Origin: Streptomyces achromogenes
Lineage (GTDB): Bacteria > Actinomycetota > Actinomycetes > Streptomycetales > Streptomycetaceae
NCBI RefSeq assembly: GCF_030816715.1
Contig: NZ_JAUSYH010000001.1
Location: 9,106,507-9,170,506, forward strand
Length of the DNA: 64,000 nt
Direction: 5' to 3'
The notes under the pieces were generated by a model. That model was given only the letters and a program-made list of their open reading frames with translations. It was not told the DNA's origin and did not search any database. The position numbers and the translations under genes were made by a program. Shown one piece after another: positions 52,176-60,457 of the stretch (position 1 is the first letter of the stretch; the number at the start of each line of letters is the position of its first letter).

Positions 52176-52874
52176 TCAGGGGAGCTGCGGGTAGAGCGCT
52201 GAAACGCCCCCGGACAGTGCTGCCTGAGCCTGGCGGGCCGCGTTGTCGGCGAGGATCTCGTAAGCGCCGGCGGCGATGCCGTCCACGGCGATGCGCGCGA
52301 TGTCGGCCGGGTCGGACTTCTCCGCGTCGACCGCCCGCACCATCTCGGTGTCCATGTAGCCGACGTGCAGGCCGGCCACGCGGATGCCCTGGTCGGCGAG
52401 CTGCACGCGCAGGGCGTTGGTGAGCGACCACTCCGCGGACTTGGCGGCGCAGTAGGCGCCTATCTCCGGGAAGCTGACCCAGGACAGGCCGGACAGGACG
52501 TTCAGGATCGCCCCGCCGCCATTCGCCGCGATCTGGGGTGCGAAGGCGCGGACCACCGACAGGGTGCCGAGGTAGTGGGTGTCCATCTCTAGGCGGATGT
52601 CATCCAGGTCGGCGGTGAGCAGGTCGGCGCCGGTGGAGGAGCCCGCGTTGTTGACCAGGACGGTCACATCGCCGGTGGCCTCGGCGGCGGCTGCGACGGA
52701 GGCGGGGTCGGTGATGTCGAGTGCGATCGGCTTGGCGCCGGGCAGGTCGACCTGGTCGGGGTTGCGGGCGCCGGCGTAGACCGTGGCGCCGCGGCTGAGC
52801 AGTTCGGCGGCGAGGGCCCGGCCGAAGCCACGGTTCGCTCCGGTGACAAGGGCGGTACTGGCGGAGAGGTCCAT
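52176..52874 (-). CDS. Short-chain dehydrogenase/reductase
   Basis: 232 residues from ATG 52874. Classical SDR: STALVTGANRGFGRALAAEL (TGxxxGxG), VTVLVNNAGSSTG (NNAG), catalytic Ser in NVLSGLSWVS and YCAAK (Tyr and Lys, YxxxK). VYAGARNPDQ with Arg suggests NADP preference. Perfect operator palindrome at 52950-52963 in the promoter. Probably an alcohol/ketone oxidoreductase of the same regulon as the hydrolases and acyl-CoA enzymes. Confidence 0.9.
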   Translation of the reverse strand: MDLSASTALVTGANRGFGRALAAELLSRGATVYAGARNPDQVDLPGAKPIALDITDPASVAAAAEATGDVTVLVNNAGSSTGADLLTADLDDIRLEMDTHYLGTLSVVRAFAPQIAANGGGAILNVLSGLSWVSFPEIGAYCAAKSAEWSLTNALRVQLADQGIRVAGLHVGYMDTEMVRAVDAEKSDPADIARIAVDGIAAGAYEILADNAARQAQAALSGGVSALYPQLP

Positions 52875-52949
52875 GAAGGTTCCCGGTGAAGTGGAGAGGA
52901 GATGACCAGAGCGCTGATGGCATGGCCTGACGTGGCCCAGGTCTATTGA

Positions 52950-52963
52950 ATTACGATCATAAT
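52950..52963. promoter_or_regulatory. Operator copy 6 (best match)
   Basis: ATTACGATCATAAT, the exact consensus; 76 bases upstream of the SDR start. The following 275 bases to 53238 hold no recognised gene. Confidence 0.78.
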
Positions 52964-53238
52964 AGTAAGCAAGGTGAGTCAGTGATCGCAACCGACCCGC
53001 CTGGTGAACGACGCTGCGCCAGGTGCGATCTCTCGGTTTCGTGTCGGTGGTGGTGAGAGTCGGTGGTGGTGTTCTGGGGCTGGTCAGCGGCTGTTTGTGA
53101 GTGGGGAGGTCGCTGTCATGAAGTGAGAGATTGATGGGCGGGAACGCTGTCGTGGGGCTTTATCGCATGGCAGCCGATGTTGTCTCAGGTTCGAGAGTTC
53201 TTATGTGCTGAGGTTGGTCCGGCCGGTGTGATCATGGG

Positions 53239-53613
53239 GTGGATCAAGAGGTAAGGGCCGGTCGTGGGGCTGTGCTGCCGAGGGCGTTGGTGGTGCGTCG
53301 TTTGTTGGAGGGGCAGCAGGCGGGGGAGTTGTCGACGCGGTATGTGTGTGCGGTCGCTGAGACGGTGGGTGTTTCGGAGCGTACGGTCTGGCGCTGGCTG
53401 GAGCAGGCCAAGTCGACCGGGCGGGCAGAGGCGCCGGTCCGGCAGGGATACGCGGTGTCGGACGAGGTGTGGGCGCTGCTGGGTGAGGCGGGGGGCAATG
53501 TCTCGGAGCTGAGGCGTCGGCTGGTGGCTGCCGGCGGCGAGGTGGCCATTCCGTCGATGTCGACGTTGTGCCGGGTGATCCGCCGGGACCGTAGGGCGGG
53601 GCGGCTTTGCTGA
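53239..53613 (+). pseudogene. TniA-like (Tn7/Mu-type) transposase, N-terminal fragment
   Basis: 124 residues: ALVVRRLLEGQQAGELSTRY, VCAVAETVGVSERTVWRWLE, QAKSTGRAE, then YAVSDEVWALLGEAGGNVSE, LRRRLVAAGGEVAIPSMSTL, CRVIRRDRRAG. The two helix-turn-helix blocks before the catalytic core match TniA-type DDE transposases. The core is missing: the next frame, starting at 53607, is already the TniB-like ATPase. Confidence 0.6.
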
Positions 53614-53935
53614 CCGGGCGGGAGCCTGAGGTTGCCGGGCCGCGCAGGCCGGATCCCCTCAGTGAGCTGGGCCTGAACGTGGTGGCCGAGAAAGGCGTCG
53701 GTGGACAGGTGTTTCTGCGGGAGCAGAAGCATCTGGCGCAGGTCCCGGTCCTGGTCCCGGATGCCCAGGTGGTGCACACGCCTGCTGTGCGGTCGGTGCT
53801 GCGGACGGTCGCGCACGCGGCCGGGGTGGGGGCGGTGGTGTGTTTGTACGGCGACGCCGGCCAGGGCAAGACCGTCGCGTTGCAGTACGCCCTGTCCCAG
53901 CTGCCGCACCCGGCCAGGGTCGCGCAGGCCCGGCG
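53607..53935 (+). pseudogene. TniB-like AAA ATPase, N-terminal fragment
   Basis: Reads FLREQKHLAQVPVLVPDAQV, VHTPAVRSVLRTVAHAAGVG, AVVCLYGDAGQGKTVALQYA. GDAGQGKT is the Walker A of transposition ATPases (TniB/TnsC-like). After about 100 residues the sequence turns into the reverse-strand Tn3 remnant. Together with the TniA fragment this marks a Tn7/Tn5053-like transposon that was cut by the Tn3 DNA. Confidence 0.6.
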
Positions 53936-53943
53936 AACGTGCC

Positions 53944-54560
53944 GCGAGGGCCTCGGCGTGTTCCTTGCCCGCGCCGGTCAGAGCGCCGTCCTTGCCGTAG
54001 TGCAGCACGGTGTTCGCCGAGTTCCAGTTCTCGACGACCTGGAGCCCGCCGTGGATCTCCCGGCGCAGGCCGGGCTGGCCAGGTAGTTGCAGGCGAAGAA
54101 AGTGCGCACGGCGCGGCCGAGTTCTTCGAGGGCCTGGTAGGTGGGGTGCTTGGGGCCGCCGCCGGTGAAGCGCCGCAGTACCTGCTCCGCCTCGGCGGTG
54201 CCGAGGCGGAGCGTGGTGGCGTACTTGACCATCTGGTCGTACTGCTGCTCGATCAGCTCCCAGCGGATCGGCCGCGTCAGCGAGGCACCGAGCGCCGGCC
54301 AGCCGGGCGGCGTGTCGTACGGGCGGTACAAGCGGATGCTGCCGATGTTCTTCAGCCTCGGCAGCAGGCGGAAGTTCAACAGTTTCGGTGAAGGCGAAGC
54401 CGACGACGCTCGCGCCGTGCGTGCCGGCGTAGTTGGACTCGACCTCGGCGTCCGTGCAGTGCAGCAGCAGGCCCTCGATCATCGCCGCGACCTCGGAGGA
54501 GGAACAGCTCTTGAGCTGGGAGTAGGAGGCCAAGGGCGACAAGGGTGGCCGACGCCCGGC
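53944..54560 (-). pseudogene. Tn3-family transposase (TnpA), C-terminal part, frameshifted
   Basis: Minus strand, in order: MIEGLLLHCTDAEVESNYAG, THGASVVGFAFTE, then NFRLLPRLKNIGSIRLYRPY, TRPIRWELIEQQYDQMVKYA, EQVLRRFTGGGPKHPTYQAL, EELGRAVRTFFACNYLASPA, and in another frame LRREIHGGLQVVENWNSANT, VLHYGKDGALTG. This is the conserved DDE C-terminal block of Tn3 TnpA. At least two frameshifts. Confidence 0.85.
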
Positions 54561-54599
54561 CATTACAACAGAGAAACGGGCCCGCCGCGCTACCGCGGC

Positions 54600-55298
54600 C
54601 TACTTTGCGGCTGGTGTCTGAGCTGGGACACCGGGGCCGACGAGAAGGCCGTCCACCAGGGCCCGGAGCCCGTCCTGGTAGGTGTCCTCGGCGGTCAGCG
54701 GCGCCCAGCGGTCCGCGGCCTGCGCCAAGCGGGGCAACTCGCTGGAGTCGAGATCGGCAAAGACCTGCTCCCGGTAGGTCGCACGGTCATCATCTGCGCG
54801 CCGCCGGGCCGCTGTCGTCCTGACCACGATCTCTCCGGCGGTGTAGTACCAGATGGAACGGTAGCCGTGCACGGCCCCGTCGAGGGAGAGGCCGCATTCA
54901 ACCAGACCGTCAACGATCTGCTCGACAAACCACAGCGCGGATGTGGACATCAAGTCGTCGGCGGTCAGCACCTCCACGATCCATGGGCAGGCGGCGAGCG
55001 CCTCGTGGATCGCCGTGGCGGCGACGATGACCCGCTCGCGAGGGTGGGCCGGCAATTCGGGTCGGTGCAGCGTCCGCGCGGCGTAGTCGTCCAGCAGGAG
55101 GAGGAGCAGTTCTTCCTTGTCGCGGACGTGGTGGTAGAGCGCCATCGGCGTACTGCCGACCTCCGTGGCCAGCCGCCGCATCGTCAGCCGTTCCACGCCT
55201 GTCTCGGTCACGATCCGGCGGGCTGTCTCGATGATCTCCTTTCGAGAGATACGGGGAGGTCGGCCCGGGGTTTTGCGCGGTGCGGACGGTTGCGGCAT
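54600..55298 (-). CDS. TetR-family regulator (TetR_C1-like)
   Basis: 232 residues. HTH: EIIETARRIVTETGVERLTM, RRLATEVGSTPMALYHHVRD, KEELLLLLLDDYA; this TMRRLAxEVGxxPMALYxHV pattern is that of regulators of DHA-type efflux genes. Ligand domain: RVIVAATAIHEALAACPWIV, GLSLDGAVHGYRSIWYYTAG. Divergent from the DHA2 transporter gene; the palindrome at 55346-55369 is the likely shared operator. Confidence 0.9.
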   Translation of the reverse strand: MPQPSAPRKTPGRPPRISRKEIIETARRIVTETGVERLTMRRLATEVGSTPMALYHHVRDKEELLLLLLDDYAARTLHRPELPAHPRERVIVAATAIHEALAACPWIVEVLTADDLMSTSALWFVEQIVDGLVECGLSLDGAVHGYRSIWYYTAGEIVVRTTAARRRADDDRATYREQVFADLDSSELPRLAQAADRWAPLTAEDTYQDGLRALVDGLLVGPGVPAQTPAAK

Positions 55299-55345
55299 GC
55301 CCCCATCATCCCGCAGGTGTCGACAGCGGCCATCGTCCGGCGCTA

Positions 55346-55369
55346 AGTTTTCTTACATGTATAAAAACT
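55346..55369. promoter_or_regulatory. TetR operator overlapping the transporter start
   Basis: AGTTTTCTTACA followed directly by TGTATAAAAACT: 10 of 12 positions pair. It covers the ATG at 55357, so either the transcript is leaderless or translation begins downstream (GTG 55387, GGGAG 9 bases before). Confidence 0.7.
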
Positions 55370-56805
55370 CGCGGGAGAGACGAGGCGTGGTGCTGGCGGC
55401 AGCCGCCGTCGCCCAGTTCGTCGTCGCCCTGGACATGTCCGTGGTCAACGTCGCGTTGCCCGCGATCCGCAACGCGCTGGGATTCGCGCCGCTCGATCTG
55501 TCATGGGTCGTGCACGTGTACGCGCTCACGTTCGGCGGGTTCCTGCTGCTGGGAGGCCGCGCTTGCGACCTGTACGGCCAGCGTCGGATGTTCGCGCTGG
55601 GACTTACCGTCTTCGGGCTGTGCTCACTGGCGGGCGGACTGGCCCAGACGCCCTGGCAACTGATCGCCGCACGCGCCGGGCAGGGCCTGGGCGCCGCCGC
55701 TGCCGCACCGGCCGCGCTGGCGATGCTCACCACCACCTTCACCGAAGGCCCCCAGCGCGTCCGCGCCCTCGGAGTGTGGAGCGCGGTGAACGCCGCTGGT
55801 GGCGCGCTGGGTGTGCTGGCAGGCGGGCTGCTGACCGAGTACGCGGGCTGGCGCTGGGTCATGCTGATCAATCTGCCCATCGTCGTGGCGGCTCTCGCGC
55901 TCATCCCCGCTGGGGTGCCCGCCGGAACAGCACCCGCCCGGCGCGAGAGGCTCGACGGGGTGGGCGCCGTCCTGGCGACCGGCGGAGTCGGGCTGCTGGT
56001 GCTCGGTGTCGTCCGCACCGACACCCTCGGCTGGGACTCCCCAGTCACGTGGGCGACCCTGGCTGCCGCGGCCGTACTGCTGACCGCCTTCGTCTTCGCC
56101 GAGTCGAGGGCCGACGCACCGCTGCTGCGCCTCGGCCTGCTGCGCAGCCGCTGGGTCGCCGGCGCGAACGTGCTGGTGTTCCTGGCCGCGGCCGGGCAGT
56201 TCACGGCGTTCTACTTGGTGTCCCTGTACATGCAGCAGGTCCTGGGCATGGGTGCCGCAGCGACCGGCACCGCATTTTTGCCCTTCTCCCTGGGGCTGGT
56301 CGCGGGAACCATAGGCGCGACCCGCATCACCGCGTCACGCACCCCCCGTGCATCCTTGGTGCCAGGCGCTCTGCTGGCCGCCGCGGGCCTGGCCTGGTTC
56401 GCCCTCATCAGCCCCGACGGCAGCTTCCTCACCGACGTGCTCGGCCCCTCCCTCGTCACCAGCGTCGGCGCCGGACTGGTCCTGGCCCCGGTCGCCGCCG
56501 CCGCGACCACCGGCGTCGCTCCGCGTGAGGCCGGCATGGCCTCCGGCCTCATGAACAGCTCCCGCCAACTCGGCGGCTCCATCGGCCTGGCTGCCCTGGC
56601 CACCATCGCCGCGCACCACACCGGCACAGCCACCGACCCCGCCGCGCTCAACGACGGCTACGCCCTGGGCCTGGCCATCGCCGCCGCCATTTTCGTGCTC
56701 GCGGCAGTCGTGGCGATAGGTGTGCTGCCGCGCCGCCGGACCGTCACACCTCTCCCGCAATCCACCGCCCCCGCAGAGAACCAGCTGGAAGGAACACCGT
56801 CATGA
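55357..56805 (+). CDS. MFS drug exporter, DHA2 (14-helix) type
   Basis: 482 residues from ATG 55357. Motif pattern: VAQFVVALDMSVVNVALPAI (motif D1, helix 1), LLGGRACDLYGQRRMFALGL (motif A), LIAARAGQGLGAAAAAPAAL (motif B), SAVNAAGGALGVLAGGLLTE (motif C, antiporter), GWRWVMLINLP. About 14 membrane helices in total. Exports drugs or metabolites against protons. The cupin gene overlaps its stop (ATGA). TetR-controlled from the divergent gene. The true start may be GTG 55387. Confidence 0.92.
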   Translation: MYKNSRERRGVVLAAAAVAQFVVALDMSVVNVALPAIRNALGFAPLDLSWVVHVYALTFGGFLLLGGRACDLYGQRRMFALGLTVFGLCSLAGGLAQTPWQLIAARAGQGLGAAAAAPAALAMLTTTFTEGPQRVRALGVWSAVNAAGGALGVLAGGLLTEYAGWRWVMLINLPIVVAALALIPAGVPAGTAPARRERLDGVGAVLATGGVGLLVLGVVRTDTLGWDSPVTWATLAAAAVLLTAFVFAESRADAPLLRLGLLRSRWVAGANVLVFLAAAGQFTAFYLVSLYMQQVLGMGAAATGTAFLPFSLGLVAGTIGATRITASRTPRASLVPGALLAAAGLAWFALISPDGSFLTDVLGPSLVTSVGAGLVLAPVAAAATTGVAPREAGMASGLMNSSRQLGGSIGLAALATIAAHHTGTATDPAALNDGYALGLAIAAAIFVLAAVVAIGVLPRRRTVTPLPQSTAPAENQLEGTPS

Positions 56806-57197
56806 AGACCACCACCGTCGACCTGTTCGCCTCGGCACTGCACTTCCACCCCGACGGCGACGTCCGAGCCGTCGAACGGCAGATGACGAGCAACGGCTCC
56901 GGCGCCTGGCAGATCGCCACGTTCCACGTGGGGACCGACGCCGACGTGCACGCCGACCACTGGGAGATGCACCCAGAGGCCGAGGAAGCGGTGTGCTGCC
57001 TGACCGGCGGTGTCCGTCTCTACTTTCGTCCCGACAGGCCCGGCGGCGGCGAGGAAATGGTGCAGTTGCAGGCAGGCACCGCCGTGATCGTTCCCCGCGG
57101 GCGCTGGCACCGCCTGGAGCTGGAGGCCCCCAGCGACCTGATGTCGATCACACGTCGCAACCGCACCCGCCTCGAAAAGCGCACCGATACCCACTGA
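56802..57197 (+). CDS. Cupin-domain protein
   Basis: 131 residues. Cupin motif 1: HADHWEMHPEAEEAVCCLTG; motif 2: AGTAVIVPRGRWHRLEL. The histidines and glutamate (H-x-H/E pattern) suggest a bound metal. It starts within the last codons of the transporter (ATGA), so it is co-translated and TetR-controlled. Possible roles are a small-molecule-modifying enzyme or a binding protein for the exported compound (inference). Confidence 0.85.
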   Translation: MKTTTVDLFASALHFHPDGDVRAVERQMTSNGSGAWQIATFHVGTDADVHADHWEMHPEAEEAVCCLTGGVRLYFRPDRPGGGEEMVQLQAGTAVIVPRGRWHRLELEAPSDLMSITRRNRTRLEKRTDTH

Positions 57198-57786
57198 GGG
57201 GAAGGTGGCCCGGCAAAGCAGTTGTCGGGCCACACGAAACTCGCCCGAAGAAGGCCCGTGTTCATGGCGATCTGTAGGGGTGGCGCGCCGGGTGGGCACG
57301 CCACCCTCTCATGTCGACCGCCCCGCACGCCGGATTACTTGGCCATGCAGGGACGTGTCAGCTGCATATCCGTTGAAGCCGGTGACGACGGCCGCCCCAG
57401 TAAGTCCAGATCTTGTGGGGTCCGGCCTGGTGCGCGATGTCCCCGGCAAGCGCGATGAACACCTTGTGCTGGCGGGCCATGCGCCGCCAAGAGTCGAGGC
57501 CAGCGGCTGCGCGATGCCTGCCTCGCCACCATGGTCGACCTCGGCGTGCACGCGGACATGGAGCCGGCCGACTTCCTCCCCGCGATGGACGGCTACCGGC
57601 AGCGCGACCCGGAGCTGTGACATTGCTTCACTTGGTGAGTCGGCTGCATCGGGATGCGCCCGCCCAGTTCACAGGGCTCCTCTGCGCTTCGGCTTCACTG
57701 CCGCAGGCACTCGCCGTCATCTCCCGCAGCTGCCAGGCGGCCCAGGGATACACTGCTCCGCCTCACCCTTACCGGAGGTCACCTCA
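57198..57786. other. Region without intact gene
   Basis: A plus-strand stretch ending near 57620 (LRDACLATMVDLGVHADMEP, ADFLPAMDGYRQRDPEL, stop) looks like the end of a gene, but I do not recognise it. No other motif seen. Confidence 0.35.
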
Positions 57787-58314
57787 GTGTTACCTGCACG
57801 GACACTCGCCGTTGCCCCGCTGGCTCTGGTGATTCTCGCCCTGTCCGGTTGCTCGTCCTGGGGCTGCACCGACACGACGGCGAAGCGCGGTAAGGCCGGT
57901 GTCAGGGTGCAGGTCGTGGACACGTATGGGCAGCGTCCCGGCGTCACCGTCGAGGTCGTTGGCTGGCGCCTTGAGCTCCACCCGCAGGTGCCCTCCGAAG
58001 GTGACAAGGTCCACTTCCACTACCGCTTCGACGGCGCCGACGAATACTCCGGCCGTGCAGTGGACGTCTGCGCGGTCGATAAGAAGCGCGTGGCGTTGGG
58101 GTGTCAGACGATCTATTCGTCGGAGGCGTGGCAGCAGCCGGACGGTGCTCTTACGGGCGACGGCCGGCTCGCTGTCGAGCACCCTGAGCAGGTTGCCGGA
58201 GTGCTGTTGATCCCCAATGACCAGTCCTATGACCGACGAACCTGCGATCAGGACGTCAAGGACGGTGGCGGGATCCATCCTCCGGAACCAGCCGGAGTGG
58301 GGGACCAGCTGTAG
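57787..58314 (+). CDS. Secreted lipoprotein, unknown function
   Basis: 175 residues from GTG 57787 with GGAGGT 7 bases upstream. Signal peptide: TLAVAPLALVILALSGCSS, lipobox LSGC, so the mature protein is lipid-anchored outside the membrane. The mature part has paired cysteines and beta-rich segments (VRVQVVDTYGQRPGVTVEVV, VHFHYRFDGADEYSG). No family recognised. Confidence 0.75.
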   Translation: MLPARTLAVAPLALVILALSGCSSWGCTDTTAKRGKAGVRVQVVDTYGQRPGVTVEVVGWRLELHPQVPSEGDKVHFHYRFDGADEYSGRAVDVCAVDKKRVALGCQTIYSSEAWQQPDGALTGDGRLAVEHPEQVAGVLLIPNDQSYDRRTCDQDVKDGGGIHPPEPAGVGDQL

Positions 58315-58565
58315 GGGGTCAAGGCGGTTGAGCTTGCGGCACGGGTCTGCTGGCGCCGAGGAATTGTCAAATCCTGTGGATGGGACTGCTCGCAAGCTCC
58401 GGGCCACTCCGCTTTTGGCCTATGCCCGCGGTGGATGGGTTCCGTCGACTTCGCACTGTCACTAGCGTCCGTGTGGCGGATGTGCGACAGGCCACCCGGC
58501 CGGCGCGGCCCTGCCCAGGCCGGTACGCCACCAAGCGGTGCCTGCCAGCCGGTCGTACGGGGCTG

Positions 58566-59891
58566 TCAGTCTTTGTGCACGGGACGCAAGGTCACCAGGT
58601 CGTTGCCGTCGCAGTAGGCGAGCGGCCCGCCGACGGCTTTGTTGGCGGGCCGGAACGCCTGGCAGTCCGATGTGCCCCGCCAGAGGGTATTGCCCCGGTG
58701 GTCCAGCAGGAGCAGGCGGCGACCGTCCTGCCAGAAGCCGCCGGTGACGGACCGCGCCGCGGGGCTCAGCCCGTGGGGGCGGACCAGCTGGTCGGCGCCT
58801 GCGTACAGGAGCCGATCCGGGCGGCCGGGCGCGCGGATGATCTCGTTCATGGTGCCGTAGGTGACCAGGTACTCGCCCGGGGCCAGTCGCCGGGAGCGGC
58901 GCAGGGTGCCGAAGTAGGGATCGACGACCAGGGTGCCTTTGGCGTCCGGCAGTACCATGCGGTAGCCGACGATCAGGGGAAGAGTGCGGTCCCAGCGGCA
59001 TCCGGTGCGCGCGTCGCGCGGGGCCTGAGGCTGGTCCCAGACGAAGCTGTACTGCCAGCCGCGGTCCCCGTCACCGGATTCCACCCCGCTGGCGAGGACG
59101 GTGGCGTGGCAGCTGCCCTTGGCCGGTGCGGTGACCATGATGACCCGGTCGTTTTCCTTGATGATTCGATCGACGGTGCCGTCGGGCGGCCGCAGCGCCG
59201 CCTGCCAGTGAAGCCCGCCGTCGCCCGGGTCAACAGTGCCGACACGGTCGGGGGTGACCAGATAGGGCCCGCAATGGTCCCCACTGCGGCCGTCGGCGGT
59301 GGCGAGCGCGTCGGCCTGGCAGACGACTCCTACCGCCCCGGACACTGCGCGCGTCCACTGGAGTACACCCGACCAGGCGTCCCAGCCGGTCAGGCGGCAG
59401 GACCTGGGGCGGCAGACCGCCGTCAGTACCACGGAGCTGTTCTCCAACAGGAAAACCTGGCTGCCGAGCGGCAAGGCCTGACGCCAGAGCAGGAGCCCCC
59501 GCTCCGGGTTGAGCCCGGCGATCGCACTCGGACCCCGGCGGCCGTCTCTGCCGCCGACCAGTATCACCCGGCGACCACCGCCGAGCACGGAGTGCGCCGC
59601 GCCGGGCTGGTGCGAGGTCAACGCGAATTCGGCCGGCAATGTCAGCCGCCAGCCCCCGTTCTCTGCGCCATCCAGGCGGACCAGCGTGCGGCCCTGGCCG
59701 AGCAGCCCCGCTGCGGGGTCGTTCAGCGCCCAGGTGCCATCGGGGCCCGGCCGCACCGGCAGTGGAACACGCGAGGCCTCCTCGGGCACCGCCTCCCCAT
59801 CGCCGAACATCGGCGGCGACGGGGCGAAACAGCCCGCCACCAGCAGCCCCACCGCCACGGTCAGTAGCCCTCGCCGCCACCGATGCCTCAT
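58566..59891 (-). CDS. Secreted lipoprotein with PQQ-like beta-propeller
   Basis: 441 residues from ATG 59891 (ATG 59915 also in frame). Signal peptide RGLLTVAVGLLVAGCFA with lipobox VAGC. Repeated WD/PQQ-like blades: GLNPERGLLLWRQALPLGSQ, GWDAWSGVLQWTRAV, TVDPGDGGLHWQAALRPPDG, VVDPYFGTLRRSRRLAPGEY, LLLDHRGNTLWRG. Such pseudo-enzymatic propellers often bind proteins or polysaccharides at the cell surface. Several cysteines (C-x4-C pairs) may form disulfides. No clear partner nearby. Confidence 0.75.
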   Translation of the reverse strand: MRHRWRRGLLTVAVGLLVAGCFAPSPPMFGDGEAVPEEASRVPLPVRPGPDGTWALNDPAAGLLGQGRTLVRLDGAENGGWRLTLPAEFALTSHQPGAAHSVLGGGRRVILVGGRDGRRGPSAIAGLNPERGLLLWRQALPLGSQVFLLENSSVVLTAVCRPRSCRLTGWDAWSGVLQWTRAVSGAVGVVCQADALATADGRSGDHCGPYLVTPDRVGTVDPGDGGLHWQAALRPPDGTVDRIIKENDRVIMVTAPAKGSCHATVLASGVESGDGDRGWQYSFVWDQPQAPRDARTGCRWDRTLPLIVGYRMVLPDAKGTLVVDPYFGTLRRSRRLAPGEYLVTYGTMNEIIRAPGRPDRLLYAGADQLVRPHGLSPAARSVTGGFWQDGRRLLLLDHRGNTLWRGTSDCQAFRPANKAVGGPLAYCDGNDLVTLRPVHKD

Positions 59892-60097
59892 CGCGCCCCC
59901 CGGATCCGCCCACACGGTAGAACGCCCGCAAACCTGCTCGCCGCTCTTCCGCCTCCTTCGTGATGACCTCGTAGCACGAGGGGGTCGGATCAGCCGTACC
60001 CCAGTCGCCCTATGCTGCGGCGATCACGTGCGAGTACATCTGATGGGGGCGGTCATGTTCGACGCGGAAGAGTAATTGTCAACATCAGCGGGGTTGT

Positions 60098-60400
60098 TCA
60101 GGCCGCAATGGCTTCGGGGCGTTCGACGAGGTGACCGTTCTTGAAGCGGGCACCGTTGCGGACGAGGGCAACAAGATGGGGTGCGGTGATCGCGCGCCAG
60201 CGGGCCTGGGCAGACTGGTCGTGGCGAGGGCCAGCTCCTGCGTCTCGATAGCCGGGGCGCGCATAATGCGCCAGCTGGTGCGCGGCGCGGTGACGACGTG
60301 GACCAGGACGACGACGGCCTGGCGGCCGAAGCCGCCGAGCCACGTCCCGGTGAAGCGGACCTGATCGGCCGCCCAGTCGCCCGCCCGCTGCCACGGGGCA
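60098..60400 (-). pseudogene. Transposase C-terminal tail fragment (copy 2)
   Basis: SAQARWRAITAPHLVALVRN, GARFKNGHLVERPEAIAA and stop; related to the fragment at 6877-7000. Residues before it in the same frame are not transposase-like, while a piece in another frame (FTGTWLGGFGRQAVVVLVHV) is protein-like, so a frameshift lies near 60240. Confidence 0.5.
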
Positions 60401-60457
60401 GACGCCCGAGTAGATAGCTGGCCGCGAGCACGACGACCCTAGTGACGACGATGCCCA

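Noticed and set aside
6115..60090. Short shared words (ATTGTCA followed by TTGTGGA-like sequence) near 4396, 6118, 58367 and 60073
   Set aside because: Considered as IS ends, but the matches are only 7-10 bases long, variably spaced and not paired with inverted copies.
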